Assembly: GCF_013374995.1 (NCBI RefSeq)
Contig: NZ_CP056030.1
Span: 558,001 to 622,000, forward strand
Length of the DNA: 64,000 bases
Direction of reading: 5' to 3'
Origin: Pseudomonas eucalypticola
GTDB lineage: Bacteria; Pseudomonadota; Gammaproteobacteria; Pseudomonadales; Pseudomonadaceae
Shown here: positions 9,136 through 19,484 of the stretch, piece by piece
Position numbering within the stretch: the stretch's first letter is position 1
Layout of the letters: every line of letters starts with the position of its first letter
Notes under the pieces: model-generated
Database searches by the model: none
What the model was told of the DNA's origin: nothing
Seen by the model: only the letters and a program-made list of their open reading frames with translations
Translations under genes and position numbers: made by a program

Positions 9136-9223
9136 GTAGCAGTGGACCTGGCCACGTCCCGGGGCGCCGCGCAACGTCAGCACTCACCGAGTGCGATGCC
9201 GACGCGGCCGGGTCCGCTGCTAC
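9136..9223. repeat. REP-type inverted pair
   Basis: Arms at 9136-9158 and 9201-9223 (23 bases each) match as inverted repeats at 20 positions. The three mismatches become G-U pairs in the plus-strand RNA, so the transcript can fold into a continuous 23-bp stem. A small CACTC/GAGTG hairpin lies in the loop. It fills the gap between the LysR gene and waaA and may end LysR transcripts. Confidence 0.65.
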
Positions 9224-9264
9224 ACGCCTTACTTTTCATGCAGAGCCTAGTAAACTCCGCCGCC

Positions 9265-10539
9265 ATGAACAGAACCCTCTATACCTTGCTGTTTCATCTG
9301 GGGCTGCCGCTGGTGGCGCTGCGGTTGTGGCTGCGTGCGCGCAAAGCGCCGGCCTACGCCAAGCGCATCGGCGAGCGCTTTGCCCGTAATCTGCCGGCCG
9401 TGCCTACCGGCGGTATCTGGGTGCATGCGGTGTCGGTAGGTGAAAGCATCGCCGCCGCACCGATGATTCGGCAGTTGCTGGTGCGCTACCCGCAGTTGCC
9501 CATCACCATCACCTGCATGACGCCCACCGGCTCGGAGCGCATCCGGGCGCTGTTCGGCGACGAGCCGCGCGTGCGCCATTGCTACCTGCCCTATGACTTG
9601 CCGTGGGCGGCGGGACGTTTCCTCGACCATGTGCAGCCACGCCTGGCGGTCATCATGGAAACCGAACTGTGGCCCAACCATATTCACCAGTGCGCGCTGC
9701 GCGGCATTCCCGTGGCCCTTGCCAATGGGAGGTTGTCCGAGCGTTCGGCCCGCGGCTATGGCCGCTTCGCCAAGCTGACGGCGCCCATGCTGGCGCAAAT
9801 GAGCCTGATTGCCGTGCAGACCGAAACCGAGGCCGAGCGTTTCAGGCAACTGGGCGCGCGGCCCGAATGCGTGCAGGTGACCGGGTCGATCAAGTTCGAC
9901 CTCAAGGTTGACGGGCAACTGCTGGAGCGTGCCGCCGCGCTGCGCGAGCACTGGCAGGCATCGGGTCGTCCGGTGTGGATCGCGGCGAGCACCCACGAGG
10001 GCGAAGACCCAATCATTCTCGACGCCCACCGCCAGGTATTGGCCAGCCACGCCGACGCGCTGTTGATTCTGGTGCCCCGCCACCCGGAACGTTTCAACCC
10101 GGTGTTCGAGTCGAGCGTGCAGCAAGGCTTCGCCAGCGTGCGGCGCTCCAGCGGCCAGGCCATCACGGCGCAACACCAGGTGCTGGTGGGCGATACCATG
10201 GGCGAGTTGCTGTTCCTCTATGCCCTGGCCGACAGCGCGTTCGTGGGCGGCAGCCTGGTGGCCAATGGCGGGCACAACCTGCTGGAGCCGGCGGCACTGG
10301 CCAAGCCGGTGCTCAGCGGCCCGCACCTGTTCAATTTCCAGGAAATCGCCGCCATGCTGCGCGAGGCCAACGCGCTGATCGAAGTCGATGACGCCGCCGG
10401 GTTGGCGGTGGCGGTGCGTCAGCTGATCGAGTTGCCGCAAGATGCCCGGCGTATGGGGGTAGCGGGCTTGGCGGTGATGCAGGCCAACCAGGGTGCCCTG
10501 GAGCGGCTGCTCACCGCCCTGGGCACACTGCTCAGATAA
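9265..10539 (+). CDS. waaA: 3-deoxy-D-manno-octulosonic acid (Kdo) transferase
   Basis: Transfers Kdo residues from CMP-Kdo to lipid IVA at the cytoplasmic face of the inner membrane, the first step of LPS core assembly. The 424 residues start with a short hydrophobic anchor (LYTLLFHLGLPLVALRLWL), then a GT-B glycosyltransferase: N-terminal Rossmann half with GIWVHAVSVGE (about 47-57) and METELWPN, and C-terminal half with the CMP-Kdo site (FVGGSLVANGGHNLLEPA). ATG 9265 is used because it gives the MNRTLYTLLF start typical of pseudomonads; the open frame upstream crosses the end of the LysR gene. Confidence 0.95.
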   Translation: MNRTLYTLLFHLGLPLVALRLWLRARKAPAYAKRIGERFARNLPAVPTGGIWVHAVSVGESIAAAPMIRQLLVRYPQLPITITCMTPTGSERIRALFGDEPRVRHCYLPYDLPWAAGRFLDHVQPRLAVIMETELWPNHIHQCALRGIPVALANGRLSERSARGYGRFAKLTAPMLAQMSLIAVQTETEAERFRQLGARPECVQVTGSIKFDLKVDGQLLERAAALREHWQASGRPVWIAASTHEGEDPIILDAHRQVLASHADALLILVPRHPERFNPVFESSVQQGFASVRRSSGQAITAQHQVLVGDTMGELLFLYALADSAFVGGSLVANGGHNLLEPAALAKPVLSGPHLFNFQEIAAMLREANALIEVDDAAGLAVAVRQLIELPQDARRMGVAGLAVMQANQGALERLLTALGTLLR

Positions 10540-10566
10540 TCCTGCCCCGCCCAGGCGGCGCCAGCT

Positions 10567-12003
10567 TTACTGCTTTGCGGGCTTGAGCAGTTCCTGCGCC
10601 GCTTTGGCCAGGTCTGGCGGCAGGAAGTCCTTGTCAGGGTTGTAGTCGGGCTTCAGCCAGCGCGCCAGGTCCTGCAAGTCTCGCGGGCTGAGGGTGCCTG
10701 CCGCCTGCTTGAGGCGCAAGTTGTCGAGAATGTAGTCGTAGCGGCTGTTGTTGTAGTCGCGCACCGACGAGTACAGCTGGCGCTGGGCGTCGAGCACGTC
10801 GACGATGTTGCGGGTGCCCACCTGGTAGCCGATCTCGGTAGCCTCCACGGCGCTCTGGTTGGAGATGATCGACTGCTTGCGCGCTTGCACCTGCTCCACA
10901 TCGGTGTTCACCGCCCGGTGCAGGTTTCGAGTGTTCTCCACCACCTGGCGACGCAAGCCCTCGCGTTGTTGTTCGCTCTGGCTCAGGCGCTGGTAGGCTT
11001 CCCGCACCTGGGAACTGGTCAGGCCGCCGCTGTAGAGCGGAATGTTCACCTGCAGGCCGATGGTGCGCTGTTCCACATCACCATGGTACTCCACCCCCGG
11101 GTAGGGGCTGGGGTTGCTGAAGCCCAGCAGGTCGTTGTCCCCTTTCTGGTATTTGGCCACCGCATCCACCGTCGGTGCATGGCCGGCCTTGCGCTGGCGC
11201 AGGGTTTCCTCGGCGCTGGTCACGGCGTAGGCGCTGGCCTGCAAGTTGAGGTTCTGTTGCGAAGCGGTCTCTACCCACGTCTTGGCATCGTTGGGGCTGG
11301 GCGGCAGCACCGGCAATGTGTGGACGATGCCCTGCACCGAGTTGTAATCGCGGTTGGTCAGCGTCACCAGCGCCTCGAAGGCATCGTCGACCTGGCGCTG
11401 CGCCACGATCCGGTTGGCGCGCGCGGTATCGTAGCTGGCTTGCGATGACAGCACATCGGTCTTGTCCGACAGGCCGACGTTGAAACGTTCGTTGGACTGG
11501 TCCAGCTGGCGTTTGAGGGCGTTCTCTTCGGCCTTGGTGGCCGCCAGGCTGTCCTGGGCGCGCAGTACGTTGAAGTAGTCCTCGGCGGTCTGCAGGATCA
11601 GGTTCTGCTCAGTGGCCGAGAGCTGCAAGGCCGCCTGCTCGTTTACCGCCTTGGCGGCCTTCAGCTGGAACCAGCGGTCGGCGCGAAAGATCGGCTGGGC
11701 GAGCGTGGCCTGGTACGTGGTGCCGCTACGGGAGGTGGTTTGCGCCGGCTCATCGAGCTGGGTGCGGACATCGGTGATGTCGCTGCCGGCCGACAGGTTG
11801 GGCAGCAGCCCGGCCCGTGCCTGGGGCACCACTTCGCTCTGGGCGGCGTAGTCGGCACGGGCAGCGGCCAGGTCGGCGTTGTTGTTCACCGCTTCCTGGT
11901 AGACGCTGACCAGGTCGGTGCGGCTGGCCAGAGGGGCGATCTGCGCTGCCACGGCGTTGCACCCACTCGACACGGCAATGGCCAGTGCAATTTTGCGCAG
12001 CAT
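10567..12003 (-). CDS. tolC: TolC-family outer-membrane efflux/secretion porin
   Basis: A 478-residue protein with an N-terminal signal peptide and two outer-membrane efflux repeats rich in coiled-coil sequence (for example LRAQDSLAATKAEENALKRQ). It should trimerise into a periplasmic tunnel serving type I secretion or multidrug pumps. The stretch IPLYSGGLTSSQVREA is a conserved TolC motif. It converges with waaA (27-base gap) and is divergent from the thiC leader. In E. coli tolC neighbours nudF-yqiB-cpdA-yqiA-parE, and the same set follows here after the thi genes, supporting true TolC orthology. No cognate pump genes lie in the window. Confidence 0.88.
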   Translation of the reverse strand: MLRKIALAIAVSSGCNAVAAQIAPLASRTDLVSVYQEAVNNNADLAAARADYAAQSEVVPQARAGLLPNLSAGSDITDVRTQLDEPAQTTSRSGTTYQATLAQPIFRADRWFQLKAAKAVNEQAALQLSATEQNLILQTAEDYFNVLRAQDSLAATKAEENALKRQLDQSNERFNVGLSDKTDVLSSQASYDTARANRIVAQRQVDDAFEALVTLTNRDYNSVQGIVHTLPVLPPSPNDAKTWVETASQQNLNLQASAYAVTSAEETLRQRKAGHAPTVDAVAKYQKGDNDLLGFSNPSPYPGVEYHGDVEQRTIGLQVNIPLYSGGLTSSQVREAYQRLSQSEQQREGLRRQVVENTRNLHRAVNTDVEQVQARKQSIISNQSAVEATEIGYQVGTRNIVDVLDAQRQLYSSVRDYNNSRYDYILDNLRLKQAAGTLSPRDLQDLARWLKPDYNPDKDFLPPDLAKAAQELLKPAKQ

Positions 12004-12136
12004 GATTCAATCCTTGTCATTAATCGCAGTGCGAGTGTAGATGCCTGCGGGTGGCACAACAATCAGGCATTTACGCCATTTATCGCACATGCACCCTCAA
12101 GGGCTTGGCGTTTTGCCGGCTGCGCGTCTAGACTGA

Positions 12137-14287
<2,151 letters not shown>

Positions 14288-14306
14288 TTCAGACGCGTGT
14301 AACCCT

Positions 14307-14334
14307 TGCAGGCGCTGGCACGCCAGCGCCTGCA
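14307..14334 (+). terminator. Strong hairpin between thiC and the cytX-like gene
   Basis: Stem TGCAGGCGCTGG / CCAGCGCCTGCA (12 bp, loop CACG) begins 19 bases after the thiC stop and is followed by GGTTCTT rather than a clean T-run. It may attenuate read-through into the permease gene or protect the thiC mRNA 3' end. Confidence 0.45.
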
Positions 14335-14372
14335 GGTTCTTCAGACAACCCATATCTCTTTCGAGATCCAAA

Positions 14373-15659
14373 TTGAACACACCCAGCCATTACTCCCCGG
14401 ACGTCGCCGTCCCTTCCTCCCAGCGCGTATTCGGCGCCCGGGACCTGTTTTCCCTGTGGTTTTCACTCGGCATCGGCCTGATGGTGCTGCAGACCGGCGC
14501 TTTGCTGGCGCCGGGCCTGGGCCTGTCCGGTTCGCTGTTGGCGATTGGGCTGGGCACCGCCGTTGGCGTGGTGCTGCTGGCGGCTGTCGGCGTGATCGGC
14601 AGCGACACCGGCCTGTCGTCCATGGCTGCCTTGCGCCTGAGCCTGGGCCAGTACGGCGCAGCACTGCCGGCGCTGCTCAACCTGCTGCAACTGGTGGGCT
14701 GGGGTGCCTTTGAAATCATCGTCATGCGCGATGCCGCCAGCCTGCTGGGCGCGCGCGCCTTCAGCGAAGGCAGCCTGCTGGCGAACCCCGTGCTCTGGAC
14801 CTTGGTGTTCGGTGCATTAGCCACCCTGCTGGCGGTCAGCGGGCCGTTGACCTTCGTGCGCAAGATCTTGCGCAAATGGGGCATCTGGCTGCTGCTGGCG
14901 GCTTGCCTGTGGCTGACCTGGAACCTGTTGGCCAAGGCTGACCTGGGCGGCTTGTGGGCCAAGGCCGGGGACGGCAGCATGACCTTCGCCGTGGGCTTTG
15001 ACATTGCCATTGCCATGCCGCTGTCGTGGCTGCCACTGATTGCCGACTACTCACGCTTCGGCCGTGCGGCCAAGGGCGTGTTCGGTGGCACCGTGCTGGG
15101 TTTCTTCGTGGGCAACCTCTGGCTGATGAGCCTGGGCGTGGCCTACACCCTGGCGTTTGCGCCCAGCGGCGAGACCAATGCCCTGCTGCTGGCCCTGGCA
15201 GGCGCCGGGCTGGGTATTCCGTTGCTGCTGATTCTGCTGGACGAGTCCGAGAATGCCTTTGCCGACATCCACTCGGCGGCGGTATCCACCGGCTTGCTGG
15301 TGCGCTTGAAAGTCGAGCACCTGGCCCTGGCCATCGGCGTCATCTGCACACTGATCGCCTGCTTCGCGCCCCTGGCCCAGTACCAGAACTTTCTGCTGTT
15401 GATCGGCTCGGTGTTCGCGCCGCTGTTCGGCGTGGTGCTGGTCGACCACTTCATCCTGCGCAAGCGCAGCAGCCAGGCCCAGGCCGTGCCGCTGCGTTGG
15501 ACCGCACTGGTGGCCTGGGGGGGCGGCATCGCCACCTACCACGTGCTGGCCAACCTCTACCCCGAGGTGGGCGCTACCTTGCCGGCATTGCTGCTGGCCG
15601 GCATGCTGCACGCGGTGCTGGCAGTCATCAGCCGCGGCCGGGAAACAGTTCCGGCCTGA
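14373..15659 (+). CDS. cytX: CytX-type hydroxymethylpyrimidine permease (NCS1 family)
   Basis: A 428-residue inner-membrane transporter of the nucleobase-cation-symport-1 family with about twelve hydrophobic segments, beginning SLWFSLGIGLMVLQTGALLAPG after a ~25-residue cytoplasmic tail. It likely imports hydroxymethylpyrimidine or a related thiamine precursor. The start is TTG 14373 with GAGA at 14362-14365; there is no ATG in frame before the first membrane helix. It lies 85 bases downstream of thiC, so the TPP riboswitch may control both. The final 32 bases overlap the convergent lipoprotein gene. Substrate is inferred from family and position. Confidence 0.8.
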   Translation: MNTPSHYSPDVAVPSSQRVFGARDLFSLWFSLGIGLMVLQTGALLAPGLGLSGSLLAIGLGTAVGVVLLAAVGVIGSDTGLSSMAALRLSLGQYGAALPALLNLLQLVGWGAFEIIVMRDAASLLGARAFSEGSLLANPVLWTLVFGALATLLAVSGPLTFVRKILRKWGIWLLLAACLWLTWNLLAKADLGGLWAKAGDGSMTFAVGFDIAIAMPLSWLPLIADYSRFGRAAKGVFGGTVLGFFVGNLWLMSLGVAYTLAFAPSGETNALLLALAGAGLGIPLLLILLDESENAFADIHSAAVSTGLLVRLKVEHLALAIGVICTLIACFAPLAQYQNFLLLIGSVFAPLFGVVLVDHFILRKRSSQAQAVPLRWTALVAWGGGIATYHVLANLYPEVGATLPALLLAGMLHAVLAVISRGRETVPA

Positions 15660-16374
15660 TCACGCCATTGAGGCGCAGGTAGTCGACCTTGATCTCCGGC
15701 TGGCCCAGGGCGTATGGCGCGATGGTGTCCACGTCATACTTGAGGATGACGCCACCGTAGGTCAGGGCGATGTGCGGCGTTTGCTTGAAAGGCCAGTCGT
15801 GGACGAACTTGGGGTCGCTGGCCAGGCCGCGGGTCGTCAACCAGCCGCGGTGTGCTTCTTCGGCGGCTTTCCAGAAGGTCGCTTCCTGGCCTGGCACCAG
15901 CATGTCCTGCAATGTCAGCACCTTATGCTGCTGGCGCGACCAGTTGATGAAACCGCGTCCTGGCGTGCCGTGAGGCGCGCCGGTATCCAGGTAGCTGGAC
16001 ACTTCGATGATCACCAGGCCGTCATGCTGCTCGCGTACCTTCGATTGCAGGTAGCTGCCATAGCCCGTCGGCGCCTGGCTGAGGAAGGTGTTTTCGTAGG
16101 CCTTCAGCGAGGCAGGCAGCGGTGCGTCGTTGCTGGTGCGGGTCAATTGCAGCAGGCGGCGCTCGATGATCGGGTCAAGGTCTGGCTCGTCGGGAAAGTG
16201 GATCACGTCCAGGTTCACCAGCGGGCAGTCCGGCGTGGTGCAGCCGGGCTTGGTGTGTTCCCAGGCATCACGCTTGGTTTGCAGCGCAGTGTGCATGTTC
16301 GGCTGGAACAGGCTCTGGCAGGCGCCCAGTGTCAGGGCCACGCAGGCCATGGCCGTGAATTTCAGAAGCGACAT
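15628..16374 (-). CDS. Lipoprotein with RsiV/DUF3298-like domain
   Basis: A 248-residue envelope protein. The N-terminus MSLLKFTAMACVALTLGAC is a lipoprotein signal with lipidated Cys19. The C-terminal half (DMLVPGQEATFW..., then ILKYDVDTIAPYALGQPEIKV, shown here in part) resembles the DUF3298 domain found at the C-terminus of the anti-sigma factor RsiV and in YiaD-like lipoproteins; no DNA-binding or anti-sigma segment is present. Its 3' end overlaps the end of the permease gene by 32 bases. Role unknown; an outer-membrane periplasm-facing protein is the likely location. Confidence 0.82.
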   Translation of the reverse strand: MSLLKFTAMACVALTLGACQSLFQPNMHTALQTKRDAWEHTKPGCTTPDCPLVNLDVIHFPDEPDLDPIIERRLLQLTRTSNDAPLPASLKAYENTFLSQAPTGYGSYLQSKVREQHDGLVIIEVSSYLDTGAPHGTPGRGFINWSRQQHKVLTLQDMLVPGQEATFWKAAEEAHRGWLTTRGLASDPKFVHDWPFKQTPHIALTYGGVILKYDVDTIAPYALGQPEIKVDYLRLNGVIRPELFPGRG

Positions 16375-16588
16375 GGTGTTCCTTGAAGTTCAGGAAGGGG
16401 GTTGCGGGCAAATGCTGCCGTGCTTCGACTCTCGACGCCGGCTTCAGTTCGCCACTAAGCTCAATAGTATCGGGCCAGGGGCTTGCCGCCTATCTTGCCG
16501 CTCGCGGATCGGTCTTGAAAGGGGCTGCAAACGGGCGACATCACAGTTAGGATGGCGCGAAGCTGCACGGATGATGACGAGGTTTTAC

Positions 16589-17200
16589 ATGACAGACAGG
16601 GCCCAGCCGACCAAGGTCGAGATACTCAAGCGCGAGAACTGCTACAAAGGTTTCTACCAGCTTGACCGCCTGCACCTGCGCCACGAACTGTTCGACGGCG
16701 GCACCAGCAAGGAGATGACCCGCGAAGTATTCGTGCGCCATGACGCGGTATGCGTGCTGCCCTACGACCCCAAGCGAGATGAAGTGGTGCTGCTGGAGCA
16801 GTTTCGCGTTGGTTCCATGCTCAAGACCGCCAACCCGTGGCTGGTGGAGATGGTTGCCGGTCTGATCGACAAGGCCGAGCAACCGGAAGAAGTTGCGCAC
16901 CGCGAAGCCGAGGAGGAAGCTGGACTGACGTTGCAGGCGCTCTGGCCGATCACCAAGTACTTCCCTTCGCCGGGCGGCAGCAACGAATTCGTGCACCTGT
17001 ACCTGGGGCATTGCAGCAGCGAAGGCGTGGGCGGCCTGTTCGGCCTGAAAGAGGAAAACGAGGACATCCGCGTCACGGTCTGGGCATTCGAAGACGCCCT
17101 GCAAGCCGTGCGCGATGGCAAGATCATCAACGCGGCCACGATCATCGCCATTCAATGGCTGGCGCTGAACCGCGAGGAAGTCAGGGGGCTGTGGAAGTGA
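16589..17200 (+). CDS. nudF: ADP-ribose pyrophosphatase (Nudix)
   Basis: Hydrolyses ADP-ribose to AMP and ribose-5-phosphate. The 203 residues contain a complete Nudix box: G-LIDKA-E-QPEEVAH-RE-AE-EE-A-G (about 86-108). Of three in-frame ATGs (16571, 16574, 16589) the last is best placed, 7 bases after CGAGG. It is divergent from the lipoprotein gene and its stop overlaps the next start (GTGA). Order nudF-yqiB-cpdA is the same as in E. coli. Confidence 0.93.
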   Translation: MTDRAQPTKVEILKRENCYKGFYQLDRLHLRHELFDGGTSKEMTREVFVRHDAVCVLPYDPKRDEVVLLEQFRVGSMLKTANPWLVEMVAGLIDKAEQPEEVAHREAEEEAGLTLQALWPITKYFPSPGGSNEFVHLYLGHCSSEGVGGLFGLKEENEDIRVTVWAFEDALQAVRDGKIINAATIIAIQWLALNREEVRGLWK

Positions 17201-17643
17201 ACCTGTTGCGCGAACGCTACCGCGTCGATCTGGTCGGCCTGCAGGCAGCCTGCGAGGCCAACTATGCGCGGCTGATGCGCCTGTTGCCGAACATGCGCCA
17301 CGAGCAGCATTCGCGCAAAGTGGCCATGACCCAGGGCGAGCAGATGCTCGGCGTGCTCACCCTGGAAGTGGTGCTGGCCTGCCCCTATACCACCACCCTG
17401 CGGGTGCGTCAGGAACATAGCCTGCCGTGGCTGCCGGTGCCGCAGCTGGAAGTGCAGGTCTACCATGATGCGCGCATGGCTGAAGTGGTCAGCGCCGAGC
17501 ACGCCCGGCGTTTTCGCAGTGTGTACCCGTACCCCAATGCCAGCATGCACCAGCCGGACGAGAAGGCTCAGTTGAACCTGTTCCTGGGGGAATGGTTGAG
17601 CCATTGCCTGGCGTGTGGGCATGAGTATGAGTATGTCCGCTGA
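17197..17643 (+). CDS. yqiB: DUF1249 protein, YqiB family
   Basis: A 148-residue cytoplasmic protein of unknown function. Start GTG 17197 overlaps the nudF TGA and is preceded by AGGGGG at 17183-17188; it gives V(M)NLLRERYRVDLVGLQAACE. The C-terminus is Cys/His bearing (LSHCLACGHEYEY). Always seen between nudF and cpdA in gammaproteobacteria, so it is probably co-expressed with them. Confidence 0.9.
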   Translation: MNLLRERYRVDLVGLQAACEANYARLMRLLPNMRHEQHSRKVAMTQGEQMLGVLTLEVVLACPYTTTLRVRQEHSLPWLPVPQLEVQVYHDARMAEVVSAEHARRFRSVYPYPNASMHQPDEKAQLNLFLGEWLSHCLACGHEYEYVR

Positions 17644-17657
17644 GCCATGCCCTCGCG

Positions 17658-17765
17658 TCAGCCCCTGGTTGCCTTCAGCGCCGTTTTGAAGGCCTTGAGG
17701 TCGGCCGCAGCGAACATCAGGTGGCGGCCTGCGGTCGAGAACTCAGCCCCGCGCAGCGAAGATTT
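17658..17765 (-). pseudogene. Possible gene remnant (36 codons, no start)
   Basis: On the minus strand the frame reads KSSLRGAEFSTAGRHLMF (first 18 residues), then AAADLKAFKTALKATRG and a stop. There is no start codon at the front and a TGA lies just upstream. The residue pattern is protein-like and vaguely recalls the C-terminal end of DUF397 domains. It may be the tail of a lost gene between yqiB and cpdA. Weak evidence. Confidence 0.3.
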
Positions 17766-17859
17766 TCATCCCCAGATGTGAGCCAAGTCCCCCATGAGGT
17801 TTGCCCCCCGCCCGCATCCCCACCATAATCCAGGCTGATCCCCGCCCAAGGAGACGGCC

Positions 17860-18675
17860 TTGCCGAGCGCACCTCTACCTACCGCCGATACACCTGTGCT
17901 GCTGGTGCAGATTTCCGACAGCCACCTGTTTGCCGAAGCGCACGGCACCCTGCTGGGCCTGAATACCGCTGACAGCCTGGCGCGCGTGGTGGAAAAGGTG
18001 TTGGCCGAGCAGCCGCACATCGACCTCGTAGTGGCCAGCGGCGACCTTTCCCAGGACGGTAGCGTGGAGTCGTACCGGCGTTTCGAGCAGCTCACCGCGC
18101 CAATCAACGCACCAAAGCGCTGGTTCGCCGGTAACCACGACGAACCGCTGCCTATGGAGCAGGCTGCCACGGGCCAGGATTACCTGAGCCCGGTGGTCGA
18201 CCTGGGCAACTGGCGCATTACCCTGCTGGACTCTTCGGTTCCCGGCTCGGTCCCCGGCTACCTCGCCGACGACCAATTGCAGCTGCTGGCCCAGGCCCTC
18301 AGCGAGGCGCCGCAGCGCCATCACCTGATCTGCTTCCACCACCACCCGGTCTCCATCGACTGCAAATGGATGGAGCCCATCGGCCTGCGCAATCCCCATG
18401 CGCTGTTCGAGGTCCTCGACCGCTTCCCCCAGGCCCGCGCGGTGTTGTGGGGTCACATCCATCAGGATTTCGAGCGCGAGCGCAACGGCGTCCGCCTGAT
18501 CGCTTCGCCATCCACCTGCATCCAGTTCAAGCCGGGCAGCGAGGATTTCGCCCTGGATGAGCTGGCGCCGGGGTATCGGTGGCTGCGGTTGCTGCCGGAC
18601 GGCAGGATCGAGACTGAGGTTTCGCGGGTGGAGGGGTTTGAGTTCACGCCGGATATGGGGGCGGATGGGTACTGA
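17860..18675 (+). CDS. cpdA: 3',5'-cyclic AMP phosphodiesterase CpdA
   Basis: Class III metallophosphodiesterase that hydrolyses cAMP, setting the level of the Crp/Vfr signal. The 271 residues carry the whole metal-binding series: DSH (about 20-22), GDLSQDGS, GNHDE, HHHP and GHIH. The start is TTG 17860 behind a strong AAGGAGA (17848-17854). It follows yqiB by 216 bases and so probably has its own promoter. Confidence 0.93.
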   Translation: MPSAPLPTADTPVLLVQISDSHLFAEAHGTLLGLNTADSLARVVEKVLAEQPHIDLVVASGDLSQDGSVESYRRFEQLTAPINAPKRWFAGNHDEPLPMEQAATGQDYLSPVVDLGNWRITLLDSSVPGSVPGYLADDQLQLLAQALSEAPQRHHLICFHHHPVSIDCKWMEPIGLRNPHALFEVLDRFPQARAVLWGHIHQDFERERNGVRLIASPSTCIQFKPGSEDFALDELAPGYRWLRLLPDGRIETEVSRVEGFEFTPDMGADGY

Positions 18676-18733
18676 CGCGAACTTTGCGGCTATGGGGCGT
18701 CATTGGCGATCGTGCTGCTAATAAGGAGTTTGC

Positions 18734-19096
18734 ATGTGGCTTAAGCGTCTGCTGGACAAAATTGATGAGCGGCTGCCTTCCCGCAGACAGGCCGCGTCGT
18801 TTCAGGTTGAACAGAACGAGCTCGTGGTATTGCGAAATGGGTGTGAGCCGCAGCGCTATTCCGCCACCGAAATAACGGATGTATACGCCCTTCGGCGTGA
18901 GCTCTATGTCGAGGACTGCTTATCATTGGTCATCGAATTCACTGGAGGTGCGCAGCTCGAGGTCGACGAAGGTTCACCGGGATGGGTGGAATTGGGTATC
19001 GGCCTGGCGCGATTGAAAGGGTGCCAGGTCAATGAACTTTGGTTTCTGGAGGTATTGCAGGCTGAGCCAGGCAAGCGGGTGCCGGTAGTGTTATAA
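18734..19096 (+). CDS. Hypothetical protein, 120 residues
   Basis: A soluble protein beginning MWLKRLLDKIDERLPSRRQ, with AAGGAG six to eight bases before ATG 18734. The body alternates short beta-like stretches (ELVVLRNGCEPQRYS, LSLVIEFTGG, AQLEVDEG) and ends in WVELGIGLARLKGC...LWFLEVLQ. No signal peptide, membrane helix or known motif. It lies between cpdA and yqiA, which are neighbours in E. coli, so it is probably an insertion, and its base composition is a little lower in GC than its neighbours. Function not recognised. Confidence 0.7.
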   Translation: MWLKRLLDKIDERLPSRRQAASFQVEQNELVVLRNGCEPQRYSATEITDVYALRRELYVEDCLSLVIEFTGGAQLEVDEGSPGWVELGIGLARLKGCQVNELWFLEVLQAEPGKRVPVVL

Positions 19097-19113
19097 ATGT
19101 CGAGCCCCTGCAG

Positions 19114-19122
19114 TTATCCACA
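19114..19122 (+). promoter_or_regulatory. DnaA box, perfect consensus
   Basis: TTATCCACA, exactly the high-affinity DnaA 9-mer, lying between inverted GCCCCTG / CAGGGGC arms. A near-consensus box follows at 19168-19176. No AT-rich unwinding element is next to them, so this is not an origin. Confidence 0.45.
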
Positions 19123-19289
19123 GGGGCCGCGTTACAGCATCAGTCGGCGCGGGTTGCCGCTGCTAGATCATCCACAATGGCCTTGGCATCAATCATTAGC
19201 GCTGTTGCACCTTCGTAACCGGGCCAAGCCCAGGCCGCTGTTGTGAAGCGGCGGACGGAACACCTTCAACCTCAAGATGCTTGGCACCT

Positions 19290-19390
19290 GCCTGTAGCCG
19301 CTGCCGGTCAGGTTACGCTGGCCTTCGGGTACGCTGAAGATCTGCAGTGGGCCACTCGGCCCGCGCAGCCTGGCGGCAGCGGCTACAGGC
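19290..19390. repeat. Long-loop inverted repeat, REP-like
   Basis: Seventeen-base arms GCCTGTAGCCGCTGCCG (19290-19306) and its exact reverse complement (19374-19390) separated by 67 bases. The arm starts with CCTGTAG, a common opening of Pseudomonas REP units, so this is probably a REP pair. Confidence 0.55.
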
Positions 19391-19484
19391 TTGGGCGCGT
19401 AATATATCGTTGCCAAACATCTCAACCTGCCTAATCCCCCCATCCCACGGTAAACTGGCGCTCTTTTGCTCGGGAGGTGTCGGC

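Larger units (their letters stand above)
19097..19484. other. 388-base gap with DnaA-box-like sites and a long inverted repeat
   Basis: No convincing gene. It holds a perfect DnaA box TTATCCACA (19114-19122) in the loop of a GCCCCTG/CAGGGGC hairpin (19104-19127), and a second 8-of-9 match TCATCCACA (19168-19176) on the same strand. Further on is a 17-bp perfect inverted repeat (19290-19306 and 19374-19390). A minus-strand frame of 84 codons (19189-19443) crosses the repeat and has no recognisable protein features. Confidence 0.55.

Noticed and set aside
9136..9223. Small RNA gene between LysR and waaA
   Set aside because: The structure is a symmetrical inverted repeat like other REP pairs, without a promoter or terminator.
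19189..19443. 84-codon minus-strand frame in the yqiA upstream gap
   Set aside because: It runs across a perfect inverted repeat and has no recognisable domain.
19097..19484. A replication origin, because of the DnaA boxes
   Set aside because: Only two boxes, no AT-rich unwinding region, and no dnaA, dnaN or gidA genes nearby.
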